From NCBI GenBank assembly GCA_016702555.1, contig JADJDV010000002.1, forward strand, positions 186,001 to 250,000: DNA of 64,000 bases, in the 5' to 3' direction. The DNA is from Burkholderiales bacterium (lineage in GTDB: Bacteria > Pseudomonadota > Gammaproteobacteria > Burkholderiales > Burkholderiaceae_C). The position numbers were made by a program, and so were the translations under genes. Each line of letters starts with the position of its first letter. Position 1 is the stretch's first letter. The notes under the pieces are model-generated. The model was not told the DNA's origin, did not search any database, and worked only from the letters and a program-made list of their open reading frames with translations. Below, piece after piece: positions 1 through 8,308 of the stretch.

Positions 1-538
1 CGGCCAGCACGCAGGTTTTGGCGGTGATGCGCTCGCCTTTGACGTGCGCGGCGACGAAGCGGCCGTCCTCGATCTCGATGCGGTCCACCGGCGCCTCGTA
101 GCGCACCTGCACACCCAGCTTTTCGGCGCTGCGGTAATAGGCATTGACCAGCGCCTTGCCGCCGCCCATGAAGAAGGCGTTGGTGCGCGCCACGTGCAGC
201 GCGCCCGACAGCGGCGGCTGAAAGTGCACGCCATGGCTTCGCATCCAGTCGCGGCAACTGGATGAGGCGCGAATCACCAGCCGCGCCAGGTGTTCGTTGG
301 TCTGGCCGCCCGTGACTTTCAGCAAATCCTGCCAGTACTCTTCTTCGGGGTAGGCCTCGACCAGCACGTCTTGCGGCGCGTCGTGCATGCAGCGCAGGTT
401 GCGCGTGTGGCCAGAGTTGCCGCCGCGCCATGCGCGCGGCGCGGCTTCGAGCAGCAGCACGCTGGCGCCGGCCTCGCGCGCCATCAGCGCGGCGCACAGC
501 GCGGCGTTGCCGCCGCCGATGACGAGCACATCGACCAC
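1..538 (-). CDS. tcuA: FAD-dependent tricarballylate dehydrogenase, N-terminal part (runs off the window)
   Basis: The visible 179 residues begin with a Rossmann FAD-binding motif (VLVIGGGNAALCAALMARE), followed by a GGNSGHTRN segment characteristic of the TcuA branch of fumarate-reductase/succinate-dehydrogenase-like flavoproteins. TcuA oxidises tricarballylate to cis-aconitate in the cytoplasm. I chose the GTG at 538 because a GGAGA Shine-Dalgarno lies just upstream; no ATG lies close by. It is the last visible gene of a minus-strand cluster (Bug receptor, AstE-like hydrolase, LysR regulator), 82 bp downstream of the regulator. The C-terminus, and any tcuB, lie outside the window. The family call is firm; the exact substrate is inferred and another tricarboxylate is possible. 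Confidence 0.8.
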   Translation of the reverse strand, partial: MVDVLVIGGGNAALCAALMAREAGASVLLLEAAPRAWRGGNSGHTRNLRCMHDAPQDVLVEAYPEEEYWQDLLKVTGGQTNEHLARLVIRASSSCRDWMRSHGVHFQPPLSGALHVARTNAFFMGGGKALVNAYYRSAEKLGVQVRYEAPVDRIEIEDGRFVAAHVKGERITAKTCVLA

Positions 539-620
539 GTTGTCTCCAGGGTTTTTGAGTGATGGCGCGACTGTAGGCAGCGCACACCGGCGCGGCAAGG
601 CGCCGCCGGACAACAGGCCT

Positions 621-1547
621 TCAGTTTTTGTGAAGGGTGGCGCCGGCCCAGCGACCGTCACGCACCAGCGCGCGCGCTACATTGGCCAGCACCACGCGCG
701 CGGCCAGCGCGGCGGGCGAGAGCTCGTCGTCCGACAGACTGGCCAGCAGGTTGCGCCGCGCCGTCAGCGCATCGGCCAGCAGCACGCTGCGCACCGCGCT
801 GGCGGGCAGCCGCGCGGTGGCAGCGCCGGGCTGAATGGTGGCGCCCAGGCCGGCGCGCACCGCGTCCATCAGCAGCGCGAGGCCGTCGACCTCGGCATGC
901 ACGCGCGGCGTGATGCGCTGGCGCGCAAAGGCGGCGTCGGTCAGCGCGCGCAGGCCGTGGCTGGGCGAGGGCAGGATCAGCGGCAGATCGCGCAGCTCCT
1001 TCAGCAGCACGCGCGCGCCGGTCGGCATGCCGGGCAGATCGGGCGCGCCGATGACGTAGAGCTTTTCATCCAGCAGCGGCGTCACGCTCCAGCGTCGGCC
1101 GGTGTCGGTGCGGAACAGGATCGCCAGATCCAGCTGGCGCGCGTTGAGCATGGTGGTCAGGTGCCCCGACAGCGCCTCGACCAGGTGCACGCGCACCGCC
1201 GGGTAGCGCTCGGCCATGGCCTGGATCAGCGGCACACCGAGCACTGAAGCGGTGGTCGATGCGAGGCCGATGCTCACATGCCCCGACAGCCGCGCCGTCT
1301 GCGCCGCGCGCACCGCGTCGTCGGCGTGGCGCAGGGTGAGTTGCGCCTGCTGCAAGAAAGCCAGGCCCGCATCGGTCGGCACCACGCCGGTGCTTTGGCG
1401 CTGCAGCAGGCGTGTGGCGAGTTCGCCCTCCAGCCGGCTGATCTGCTGGCTCAGCGCCGAAGTCGCCAGGCCCAGATCCAGCGCGGCGCGGCCCATGCTG
1501 CCGGCTTCGCAGACCTTGACGAAGTAGCGCAGTTGGCGCAGTTCCAT
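621..1547 (-). CDS. LysR-family transcriptional regulator (TcuR-like)
   Basis: The product is 308 residues, normal for LysR proteins. The N-terminus (MELRQLRYFVKVCEAGSMG) enters a winged helix-turn-helix at about residues 17-40 (TSALSQQISRLEGEL), followed by a linker helix and a type 2 periplasmic-binding-like effector domain. It lies between the AstE-like hydrolase and tcuA on the same strand, so it is probably a co-transcribed regulator of tricarboxylate uptake and oxidation. LysR genes are more often divergent from their targets, so co-orientation is slightly unusual. A degraded dispersed repeat fills the gap to the upstream gene. The family is certain; the TcuR role rests on context. Confidence 0.85.
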   Translation of the reverse strand: MELRQLRYFVKVCEAGSMGRAALDLGLATSALSQQISRLEGELATRLLQRQSTGVVPTDAGLAFLQQAQLTLRHADDAVRAAQTARLSGHVSIGLASTTASVLGVPLIQAMAERYPAVRVHLVEALSGHLTTMLNARQLDLAILFRTDTGRRWSVTPLLDEKLYVIGAPDLPGMPTGARVLLKELRDLPLILPSPSHGLRALTDAAFARQRITPRVHAEVDGLALLMDAVRAGLGATIQPGAATARLPASAVRSVLLADALTARRNLLASLSDDELSPAALAARVVLANVARALVRDGRWAGATLHKN

Positions 1548-1569
1548 GGCAGGCCGCTGGATGCTACAT

Positions 1570-1621
1570 AAATAATAGCTGATCGCGCTTGTCAGGCAAG
1601 CGGTGCTGGCCGATTTGGCAC
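1570..1621. repeat. Dispersed AGCTATT-type element, copy A
   Basis: Read on the minus strand this segment has the order CAAATCGGCC, a C/G-rich middle, AAGCGCGATCAGCTATT. The same order recurs at 17245-17300 and 63611-63670. The copy supplies the last codons and stop of the AstE-like hydrolase gene. I recall similar sequences as common between genes in Comamonadaceae, but this was not checked. Confidence 0.5.
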
Positions 1622-2620
1622 ATATTCATGAGGCATCAGGGCGCGCCGGGCGAAGCGCACCACCGTCACGCCTGCGCGCGCCTGCCGCACCGAGGGCATG
1701 ACCAGCACGCAGTCGTCGTAGGGCGTCGTCACCGGCTCGCCCTGGCCGGGACCGTCATGGTGGCCGATCACGGTGCCGGCGGTTGGGAGCACTTCCAGCC
1801 CCGTGAAGGGCGCGGTGAAAGTGAAGCGCTCGCTGCGCGCGATGGCGGCGCCATCCACCGTCAGCGCCCACTGGCGCGGCGCATCGGGCAGGCGCCAGCC
1901 GGGCAGTGCAGCGGCGAGTGCCGCCGCATCCAGCGTGCCGGCCTCTTGCAGAAAGCGCAGGCACATGTCCTGCGCCACGGCGCGGCTGGCCAGGTCGCCA
2001 TGGAAGCCGCATTCGATCAGCAGCGAGAGCGTATCGCCGGCCGCATCGTCCGGCAGCCCGAAGTGGCCGAAGTCGCGCATGCGCACGCCGTCTTTATGCC
2101 CCGCGTCGATGACGATGTGCTCGGGTGCGCCGAGGCGCCGCGCCAGATCGAGGTTGCGTGGCTGCACGCCCGTCAGCAGCAGCGGCGCTGACGGCTCGTG
2201 CATCGAATGCAGATCGAGCAACCAGTCGGCACGCTCGACAAAGGGGCGCAGCTCGGCCGCGCGGCGGCGCTCCAACGATGCGCCGCTGGCCATGCGCTCG
2301 GGCGACCATTGGCGGTTCAGGTCTTCCTCGACAAAGCGTGCCGCGTCGGGCTTGGCCACATCAAAGGTGTCGAACGCGGCCAGGTTGCAGAACATCAGCG
2401 TGAGCGCGCCGCGCTGCGGACGCACGCCGGCCTCCAGCAAGCCCTTCAGCGCCCAGGCGCCGCACAGCTCGTTGCCGTGGATCAGCGCGCTGATCAGCAC
2501 CTGGCGGCCGGGCTGGCCGCTGTCCCAGTGCCACACGCCTTCGACGCCGGTGTTGCCGGCGCGCCAGGCGCCGATGTCGGGCAACGGCAGCTCGAACGGC
2601 AGGGCGGGCGGGCGGCTCAT
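1592..2620 (-). CDS. Succinylglutamate desuccinylase/aspartoacylase-family zinc hydrolase
   Basis: This 342-residue protein belongs to the M14-like AstE/AspA family of zinc-dependent amidohydrolases. Visible motifs are HGNE (His48, Glu51, zinc ligands), DLHS further on (third ligand) and IECGFHG near residue 195 (probable catalytic Glu). The ATG overlaps the stop of the upstream Bug receptor gene (ATGA), so the two are translationally coupled. The last residues (NRPAPLA) and stop codon are encoded by a dispersed repeat, so the natural C-terminus has probably been altered. The substrate is unknown; next to a carboxylate receptor and tcuA it may deacylate an imported compound, which is inference. 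Confidence 0.8.
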   Translation of the reverse strand: MSRPPALPFELPLPDIGAWRAGNTGVEGVWHWDSGQPGRQVLISALIHGNELCGAWALKGLLEAGVRPQRGALTLMFCNLAAFDTFDVAKPDAARFVEEDLNRQWSPERMASGASLERRRAAELRPFVERADWLLDLHSMHEPSAPLLLTGVQPRNLDLARRLGAPEHIVIDAGHKDGVRMRDFGHFGLPDDAAGDTLSLLIECGFHGDLASRAVAQDMCLRFLQEAGTLDAAALAAALPGWRLPDAPRQWALTVDGAAIARSERFTFTAPFTGLEVLPTAGTVIGHHDGPGQGEPVTTPYDDCVLVMPSVRQARAGVTVVRFARRALMPHEYVPNRPAPLA

Positions 2621-3585
2621 TGCTCGATCTTCGCGAACTGCACGATCTTCTGGTACTTGGCGACTTCGCTTTGCAGGAAAGGGCCGATGTCCACGCCGGG
2701 AGCCGCCACGGTGGAGCCGCTGGCTTCCATCTTCTTGCGGAATTCGGGCGACTTGAGTGATTCGGCGAGGGCGATCTTGAGTTTGGCCGTCACCGCATCA
2801 GGCAGCTTGGCCGGGCCCATCAGCACGAACCAGCTGCCGATGTCGATGCCCTTGAGCGACTTGTGTTCGCCCAGCGCCGGGATGTCGGGCGTCGCCGGCG
2901 AGCGCTTGGCCTCGGTGGTCCCCAGCGCCACCACCTTGCCGCCCTTGATGTGCGGCAGACCGCTGGACAGCACGAACACGCCGAAGTCCAGGTTGCCGCC
3001 CACCAGGTCGGTGGTCAGCGGAGCCACGCCGCGGTAGGGGATGTGGGTCATGAACAGGCCGGCGCGCTCCTTCACCATCTCGCCGGCCAGGTGCAGCGCG
3101 GTGCCCACGCCCGAGCTGCCGTAGCTGGTCTTGCCCGGCGCGGCCTTGACCTTGGCGATGAACTCGTCGATGTTCTTCACGCCCGAAGCGGGCGAAGCCA
3201 CCAGCACCATGGGCTGCGAGGCGATCAGCCCGATGGGGGTGAAGTCCTTCAGCTCGTACTTGGTGGTCTTGGTGACCAGCTTGCTGATGGCGACTTCGTT
3301 GTTGGCGCCCACCAGCAGCGTGTAGCCGTCGGGCGCGGCGTTGGCCACCTTCTGCGCGCCAATGGCGCCACCGGCGCCGCCCAGGTTCTCAATCACCACC
3401 GGCACGCCCAGTTGCCTGGCCAGCGCATCGCCCAGCGTGCGGCCCGTCAGGTCGGTGCTGCCGCCGGGCGGGTAGCCGACGACGATGGTGATGGGCTTGG
3501 TGGGGTAGGCCTGCGCCAGCGCGGCGGGCGCGGCGAGCAGTGCGGCGCCCGACAGGGCCAGCAGACCGAAAACACGGCGGGACAC
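2617..3585 (-). CDS. Bug/TctC-family tripartite tricarboxylate transporter receptor
   Basis: This 322-residue periplasmic protein has a cleavable signal peptide (about residues 1-24, ending PAALA) and then the Bug-family opening YPTKPITIVVGYPPGGSTD. Bug proteins bind carboxylates and related anions and deliver them to TctAB-type membrane subunits or to sensors. The GTG at 3585 was chosen because AAGGA lies 7 nt upstream and translation starts right at the signal peptide; the open frame extends much further upstream but is not protein-like there. No tctA/tctB is visible. It is the first gene of the cluster ending in tcuA, which suggests a tricarboxylate ligand by context only. Confidence 0.88.
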   Translation of the reverse strand: MSRRVFGLLALSGAALLAAPAALAQAYPTKPITIVVGYPPGGSTDLTGRTLGDALARQLGVPVVIENLGGAGGAIGAQKVANAAPDGYTLLVGANNEVAISKLVTKTTKYELKDFTPIGLIASQPMVLVASPASGVKNIDEFIAKVKAAPGKTSYGSSGVGTALHLAGEMVKERAGLFMTHIPYRGVAPLTTDLVGGNLDFGVFVLSSGLPHIKGGKVVALGTTEAKRSPATPDIPALGEHKSLKGIDIGSWFVLMGPAKLPDAVTAKLKIALAESLKSPEFRKKMEASGSTVAAPGVDIGPFLQSEVAKYQKIVQFAKIEQ

Positions 3586-3723
3586 GGGCGAATCCTTCTG
3601 GATGAGTGGGTGCAGGTCTCGATTGTGCGGGCAAGCCCAGCCCTGCGAGCGCGCGTGTTCGTCCACGCAGACCCTTATCCATACATTAATAGGCTTGACT
3701 TGGTTTTCAGGAATGATGAACTT

Positions 3724-4461
3724 ATGACACGCTTTTCCGCTCAATTTCTCGGCGCCGCCCTGCTCGCACTGAGCACCGCCGCCGGCGTGCAGGCGCGCCA
3801 GCCGGGGGCCGTGCTCGACGCGCACAGCACGCGCAACGCCGTCGATTGGGCGGGCACTTACATGGGCACGCTGCCGTCGGCGTCGGGCACGGGCTATCGC
3901 ACCGTGCTGGTGCTGAAGGACAGCGGCCGCTACCAGTTGCTTCAGGACATCGAACACCGGGGCAGGCCGCAGGCGTTTCGGGCGGCCGGGCGCTTTCGCT
4001 GGGACCAGGCCGGCTCGGTCATCACGCTGGACGACAAGGGCGATGGCCAGCGCTTTTTCGTCAGCGAGGGCTTCGTGCAATTGCACGGCGACGCGCCCCC
4101 GGCGCCGGCCATGGCGGCCGACTATCAGCTCGGCAAGATGCTGTCCTACCCCAGCCGCAATGAAGAACTGCTGATCGACCCGCGCAGCCTGCATGAAGAC
4201 CAGCCGCGCAAGGGCTGGGTCAGCTTCGACGGCGTGTGGAACATGGCCCACCCGACGCAGGCAGGCCACAAGTCGCTGTCAGCCAGGTTCGAGATCAACT
4301 GCGCGCAGCGCAGCTACCGCATGCCGACGCTGAGCTACCACGCCCTGCCGTACCAGCGCGGCCGCCTGATCGACCGCGCGACGAACAACGACCACGACAT
4401 CCCCGTCACCGTGCAGGACAAGGTGATGACGCGGGTGATGAAGGACCATTGCCCGCGCTGA
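3724..4461 (+). CDS. Exported NlpE-like protein with a surface-adhesin-E-like C-terminal region
   Basis: The 245-residue product has a signal peptide (about residues 1-24, GVQA/RQ). Residues 40-125 resemble the NlpE N-terminal fold (WAGTYMGTLPSASGTGYRT, then LVLKDSGRYQL). Residues 140-245 contain VSFDGVWNMAHP and FEINCAQRSYRM, like the adhesin-E domain of Burkholderiales envelope proteins. Two features differ from true NlpE: there is no lipobox Cys, so it is probably soluble or otherwise tethered in the periplasm, and the usual CxxC after the GTLP turn is replaced by Ser-Ala-Ser-Gly. The ATG at 3724 has AGGA about 11 nt upstream. It diverges from the Bug gene. Its function is unknown. Confidence 0.7.
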   Translation: MTRFSAQFLGAALLALSTAAGVQARQPGAVLDAHSTRNAVDWAGTYMGTLPSASGTGYRTVLVLKDSGRYQLLQDIEHRGRPQAFRAAGRFRWDQAGSVITLDDKGDGQRFFVSEGFVQLHGDAPPAPAMAADYQLGKMLSYPSRNEELLIDPRSLHEDQPRKGWVSFDGVWNMAHPTQAGHKSLSARFEINCAQRSYRMPTLSYHALPYQRGRLIDRATNNDHDIPVTVQDKVMTRVMKDHCPR

Positions 4462-4538
4462 GGGCGGCGCATGGGTTGATGTCTTAACGGGTCGCGGCGC
4501 CAGCGCATTCCGCGCCGATTGCCATCAAAGGAGAAGCA

Positions 4539-5384
4539 TCAGGCCAGGCGCGCCGCGTTCAGCGCATCGCGCGTGGCCAGCGCCGCGGCGCGCGCGGCAT
4601 CGGCGAAATCGGCGCCCTGGCCAGCATACAGGATGGCGCGCGAGCTGTTGACGATGATCGGCCCGCTGCTGCGGCCGCTGGCATCGGCGCGCCAGCCGGC
4701 CTGCACGGTGGCCGCTGCATCGCCGCCTTGCGCACCGACGCCGGGAATCAGCAGCGGCAGCGTGGGCGCCAACTCGCGCACGCGCTCGATCTCGCGCGGG
4801 TAGGTGGCGCCGACCACCAGGCCGAGCTGGCCGTTCAGGTTCCACGGGCCCTGCGCCAGGCGCGCGACGTGTTCATACAGCAGCGGCTGCCCATCGACCG
4901 AGGCCAGTCGCTGGTTCTGCAGATCGGCGCCGCCGGCGTTCGACGTGCGGCACAGCAGGAAGGCGCCCTTGTTCTTGTATTGCAGGTAGGGCGCGATCGA
5001 GTCGAAACCCATGAAGGGCGACAGCGTCACCGCGTCGGCGCCGTAGCGCTCGAAGGCCTCGCGCGCGTACTGCTCGGCGGTGCTGCCGATGTCGCCGCGC
5101 TTGGCGTCCAGGATGATCGGCACCTGGGGCGCGACCTCGCGCATGCGCCGCAGCAGGCGCTCCAGCTGGGGCTCGGCCCGGTGCGCAGCGAAATAGGCGA
5201 TCTGCGGCTTGAAGGCGATCACCAGGTCGGCCGTGGCTTCGACGATGGCCAGGCAGAAGTCGTGGATGCCCTCGGCATCGCGCGTGACACCCGTGGGAAA
5301 GCGATTCGGCTCCGGGTCCAGCCCGACGCACAGCATCGAACGGTTCAGTGTTTCCGCTTCGCCAAGCTGGTCAATGAAGTTCAT
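4539..5384 (-). CDS. pyrF: Orotidine 5'-phosphate decarboxylase
   Basis: PyrF performs the last step of UMP synthesis, decarboxylating OMP in the cytoplasm. The 281-residue length and motifs fit the longer type 2 enzymes: LCVGLDPEPNRFP near the N-terminus, the catalytic DAKRGDIGST (Lys95), and LIPGVGAQGGD and IIVNSSRAILYA towards the C-terminus. The frame stays open upstream, but the family sequence begins at the ATG at 5384 (MNFIDQL). The gene diverges from serC; the gap contains a GCGGCC-7 nt-GGCCGC inverted repeat at 5386-5404. pyrE lies about 30 kb away in this window, so the pyrimidine genes are dispersed. Confidence 0.93.
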   Translation of the reverse strand: MNFIDQLGEAETLNRSMLCVGLDPEPNRFPTGVTRDAEGIHDFCLAIVEATADLVIAFKPQIAYFAAHRAEPQLERLLRRMREVAPQVPIILDAKRGDIGSTAEQYAREAFERYGADAVTLSPFMGFDSIAPYLQYKNKGAFLLCRTSNAGGADLQNQRLASVDGQPLLYEHVARLAQGPWNLNGQLGLVVGATYPREIERVRELAPTLPLLIPGVGAQGGDAAATVQAGWRADASGRSSGPIIVNSSRAILYAGQGADFADAARAAALATRDALNAARLA

Positions 5385-5450
5385 GGCGGCCAATTCTAGG
5401 CCGCGACCTAAAATGGCCGGTTGCGCGCACTGGCGCGGACGAAGACTCTC

Positions 5451-6569
5451 ATGACCCAACCTGCACACAAACCGAACATCCCGAATTTTTCCTCCGGCCC
5501 CTGCGCCAAGCGGCCCGGCTATGACGTCGCCAGCCTTGATCTGAGCGCCCTGGGCCGCTCGCACCGATCGGCCCTGGGCAAGCAACTGCTCGGCGCCGCC
5601 TGCAGCGAATCGGCGCGCATCCTCGGCCTGCCCGAGGGTTACCGCATCGGCATCGTGCCGGCGTCGGACACCGGCGCGGTCGAGATGTCGCTGTGGTCGC
5701 TGCTGGGCGCGCGCGGCGTCGACATGCTGGCCTGGGAATCGTTTGGCTCCGGCTGGGTGACCGACGTGGTCAAGCAGCTCAAGCTGAAAGACGTGACGCG
5801 CCACGAAGCCGGCTATGGCGAGTTGCCCGATCTGTCCAAGGTGAATTTCGACAACGACGTCGTCTTTACCTGGAACGGCACCACCAGCGGCGTGCGCGTG
5901 CCGACTGGCGACTGGATCGCCGACGACCGCCGGGGCCTGACGATCTGCGACGCCACCAGCGCCATCTTCGCCATGGAGCTGCCCTGGCACAAGCTCGACG
6001 TCGTCACCTATTCCTGGCAGAAGGTGCTGGGCGGCGAAGGCGGCCACGGCATGCTGATCCTGAGCCCGCGCGCGGTCGAGCGGCTGGAAAGCTACAGCCC
6101 GCCCTGGCCGCTGCCCAAGATTTTCCGCATGACCTCGGGCGGCAAGCTGAACGAAGGCCTGTTCAAGGGCGAGACCATCAACACGCCCAGCATGCTGTGC
6201 GTGGCCGACTACCTGGACGCGCTGAAGTGGTGCGAAAGCGTCGGCGGCGTGGCGGGCACGATCGCGCGCAGCCAGGCCAACCTGAAGGTGATCGAAGACT
6301 TCGTCGCCGCCAACCCCTGGCTCTCGTTCCTGGCCAAAACGGCCGAAACGCGTTCCAACACCAGCGTCTGCCTGTCGCTCGACCTGCCGGCCGACCAGGT
6401 CAAGCAACTGGTCAAGCTGCTGGAGAAAGAAGGCGCGGCCTACGACATCGGCTCGTACAAGGACGCGCCCCCCGGCATCCGCATCTGGTGCGGCGCCACG
6501 GTCGAAAAGAGCGACCTGGAATCGCTGATGCCCTGGCTGAAGTGGGCTTACGAGCAGGTCAAGGGCTGA
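5451..6569 (+). CDS. serC: Phosphoserine aminotransferase (alphaproteobacterial/archaeal subtype)
   Basis: The 372-residue PLP enzyme converts 3-phosphohydroxypyruvate and glutamate to phosphoserine. The start NIPNFSSGPCAKRPGYD and the segment TYSWQKVLGGEGGHG (PLP lysine K191) are typical of the second SerC subtype known mainly from Alphaproteobacteria and methanogens, not the E. coli type. An ATG at 5451 gives the family N-terminus; its ribosome site is weak. serA follows 129 bp downstream on the same strand, so the pair supplies two consecutive steps of serine synthesis. The gap holds a REP-like hairpin, so co-transcription is likely but not proven. Confidence 0.9.
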   Translation: MTQPAHKPNIPNFSSGPCAKRPGYDVASLDLSALGRSHRSALGKQLLGAACSESARILGLPEGYRIGIVPASDTGAVEMSLWSLLGARGVDMLAWESFGSGWVTDVVKQLKLKDVTRHEAGYGELPDLSKVNFDNDVVFTWNGTTSGVRVPTGDWIADDRRGLTICDATSAIFAMELPWHKLDVVTYSWQKVLGGEGGHGMLILSPRAVERLESYSPPWPLPKIFRMTSGGKLNEGLFKGETINTPSMLCVADYLDALKWCESVGGVAGTIARSQANLKVIEDFVAANPWLSFLAKTAETRSNTSVCLSLDLPADQVKQLVKLLEKEGAAYDIGSYKDAPPGIRIWCGATVEKSDLESLMPWLKWAYEQVKG

Positions 6570-6582
6570 CCCGATTGACCCC

Positions 6583-6601
6583 CCTCTCCCTCCGGGAGAG
6601 G
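6583..6601. repeat. REP-like hairpin between serC and serA
   Basis: Arms CCTCTCCC and GGGAGAGG flank a 3-nt loop, followed by ACAGGGGTGAGGGC. The same theme recurs at 29194-29217. Such CTCTCCC/GGGAGAG palindromes are common between genes in many Proteobacteria. Confidence 0.5.
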
Positions 6602-6698
6602 ACAGGGGTGAGGGCAACCCACGCCCGCCTCAGCGCGGCCGCCCCTCATCCTTCCCTGTCTCCCACGGGGCGAGGGGAGAAGAAAACCAGAGACACAC

Positions 6699-7871
6699 AT
6701 GTTCAAGATCAAAACCTACAACGCCATTTCCCCCAAAGGTCTGGAGCGCTTCGCGCGCGATAAATACGAGGTCGGCGCTGCCGTCGACGCGCCCGATGCG
6801 CTGCTGCTGCGCAGCCACAAGCTGCACGGCGAACCGGTGCCAGGCAGCCTGCTGGCCGTGGCGCGCGCCGGTGCGGGCGTCAACAACGTGCCGGTGGCCG
6901 AGTACGGCCAGCAGGGCATCGTCGTCTTCAACACCCCCGGCGCCAACGCCAACGCCGTGAAAGAACTGGTGCTGGCCGGCATGCTGCTGGCCACGCGTGG
7001 CATCCTGCCCGGCATTGCCTACGCGCAGTCGCTGGGCCACATGAGCGACTCGGCCGCCATGCACGCGCTGCTGGAAAAAGAGAAATCCAAGTTCGCCGGC
7101 GGCGAGCTGCGCGGCAAGACGCTGGGCATCGTCGGCCTGGGCGCCATCGGCTCGCTGGTGGCCGACATCGCCCTGTCGATGGGCATGAAGGTGCTGGGCT
7201 TTGACCCGGCCCTGTCGATCGACGCCGCCTGGCGCCTGTCCAACGAGGTGCAGCGCATGGAGAACCTGCCCTCGCTGCTGGGCCGCTCCGACTACGTCAG
7301 CCTGCACGTGCCCGCGCTCGACGCCACGCGCCACATGATCGACGCCGCCGCGCTGGCGCAGATGAAACCCGGCGCCGTGCTGCTCAACTTCGCGCGCGAA
7401 ACCATCGTGGACCCGGCCGCCGTGCTCGCTGCCCTGCATGAGGGCCACTTGGGGCGCTACGTGTGCGACTTCCCCGAGCCCGGCTTCGCGGAGGAGCCCA
7501 AGATCATCGCCCTGCCGCACATCGGTGCCAGCACCGAGGAGTCGGAGGAAAACTGCGCCGTCATGGCGGCCGACGAGCTGATGGACTACCTCGAAAACGG
7601 CAACATCAGCAACAGCGTGAACTACCCCGCCATCCGCATGGACCGCACGCCCGGCGCCACGCGGATCACCCTGGCCAACGGCAACGTCGCCGGCGTGCTG
7701 GGCCATGTGCTCGGCGTGCTGGCCGACGCCCAGGTCAACGTGCTCGACATGAGCAACCGCAGCCGCGACGTGCTGGCCTACAACATCATCGATGTGGCGT
7801 CGGCGCCCGATGCTAAGGTGATCAATGCGATTCGGGCGGTGGGGAATGTGATTCGGGTGCGGGTGGTGTAG
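6699..7871 (+). CDS. serA: D-3-phosphoglycerate dehydrogenase with C-terminal ACT domain
   Basis: The 390-residue protein is a D-isomer-specific 2-hydroxyacid dehydrogenase: N-terminal catalytic half, a nucleotide-binding motif (GKTLGIVGLGAIGSLVAD), substrate Arg in NFARETIVD, and catalytic His in LPHIGASTEESE. Residues from about 315 form an ACT domain (ITLANGNVAGVLGHVLGVL), the usual serine-sensing module. It oxidises 3-phosphoglycerate, feeding the SerC encoded immediately upstream. Length and domain order match compact SerA proteins of about 390-410 residues. It converges on a vapC-like toxin gene. Confidence 0.9.
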   Translation: MFKIKTYNAISPKGLERFARDKYEVGAAVDAPDALLLRSHKLHGEPVPGSLLAVARAGAGVNNVPVAEYGQQGIVVFNTPGANANAVKELVLAGMLLATRGILPGIAYAQSLGHMSDSAAMHALLEKEKSKFAGGELRGKTLGIVGLGAIGSLVADIALSMGMKVLGFDPALSIDAAWRLSNEVQRMENLPSLLGRSDYVSLHVPALDATRHMIDAAALAQMKPGAVLLNFARETIVDPAAVLAALHEGHLGRYVCDFPEPGFAEEPKIIALPHIGASTEESEENCAVMAADELMDYLENGNISNSVNYPAIRMDRTPGATRITLANGNVAGVLGHVLGVLADAQVNVLDMSNRSRDVLAYNIIDVASAPDAKVINAIRAVGNVIRVRVV

Positions 7872-7889
7872 CGCCTGCAAACAAGGCGC
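7871..7889 (+). terminator. Weak stem-loop after serA
   Basis: GCGCCT and AGGCGC form a 6-bp stem with a 7-nt loop directly at the end of serA, between two convergent genes. There is no following T-run, so it is only a possible terminator or mRNA-stabilising hairpin. Confidence 0.3.
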
Positions 7890-7900
7890 CGGCCGTCTGC

Positions 7901-8308
7901 CTAGCGACTCGCAAACGGATTGAGCAAGGGCACGTCGAACCCCTTGAAGTCCGACACGTTCCGGGTCACCACCGTCAAGCCGTGCACCCGCGCCGTGGCA
8001 GCGATCATGGCGTCTTCGTGAAGCGTGTCCGAGCGCCGGTGCATCAGACGCGCCCACTCGCGGAATATGGCGGCGTCCATCGGCAGTAGGTTGTACGCCC
8101 TGGCCATCTGATCAAGCCACGCGGTCAACTCGTCCGCCTTGGCGGCATCCTGCTCGCGTGTGATCTCGATACCGGCCTGGATTTCGCCCACCGTGACGGC
8201 GGACACGTGCAAATCCACATCGCGCGCCGCCTGCACCCACGCCAGCACCGCGCCGTGGGGTTTGGGCTTGCGCAATTCAGAGACGACGTTGGTGTCGAGC
8301 AGGTACAT
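7901..8308 (-). CDS. Type II toxin, PIN-domain ribonuclease (VapC/FitB-like)
   Basis: This 135-residue PIN-domain protein has the acidic residues expected for Mg-dependent RNase activity: Asp5 (LLDTNVVSEL), Glu42 (VGEIQAGI), and Asp residues in LHEDAMIAATA and NVSDFKG. VapC-type toxins cleave tRNA or rRNA and are held inactive by their antitoxin. Its ATG overlaps the stop of the upstream Phd-type antitoxin (TGATG), the usual translational coupling of toxin-antitoxin pairs. The DNA-binding partner and palindromic operator support a complete, probably functional module. Confidence 0.9.
   Translation of the reverse strand: MYLLDTNVVSELRKPKPHGAVLAWVQAARDVDLHVSAVTVGEIQAGIEITREQDAAKADELTAWLDQMARAYNLLPMDAAIFREWARLMHRRSDTLHEDAMIAATARVHGLTVVTRNVSDFKGFDVPLLNPFASR

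Noticed and set aside
387..4461. Long open frames antisense to, or far upstream of, the real genes, such as 387-1247 plus and the extension of the Bug frame to 4269
   Set aside because: They arise from codon bias in very G+C-rich DNA; their translations are low-complexity Arg/Ala/His-rich and match no family, while the opposite frames encode clear proteins.
5386..5404. GCGGCC-7 nt-GGCCGC inverted repeat upstream of pyrF as an operator or attenuator
   Set aside because: Six-bp G+C arms are frequent by chance in this DNA, and there is no T-run or family match.
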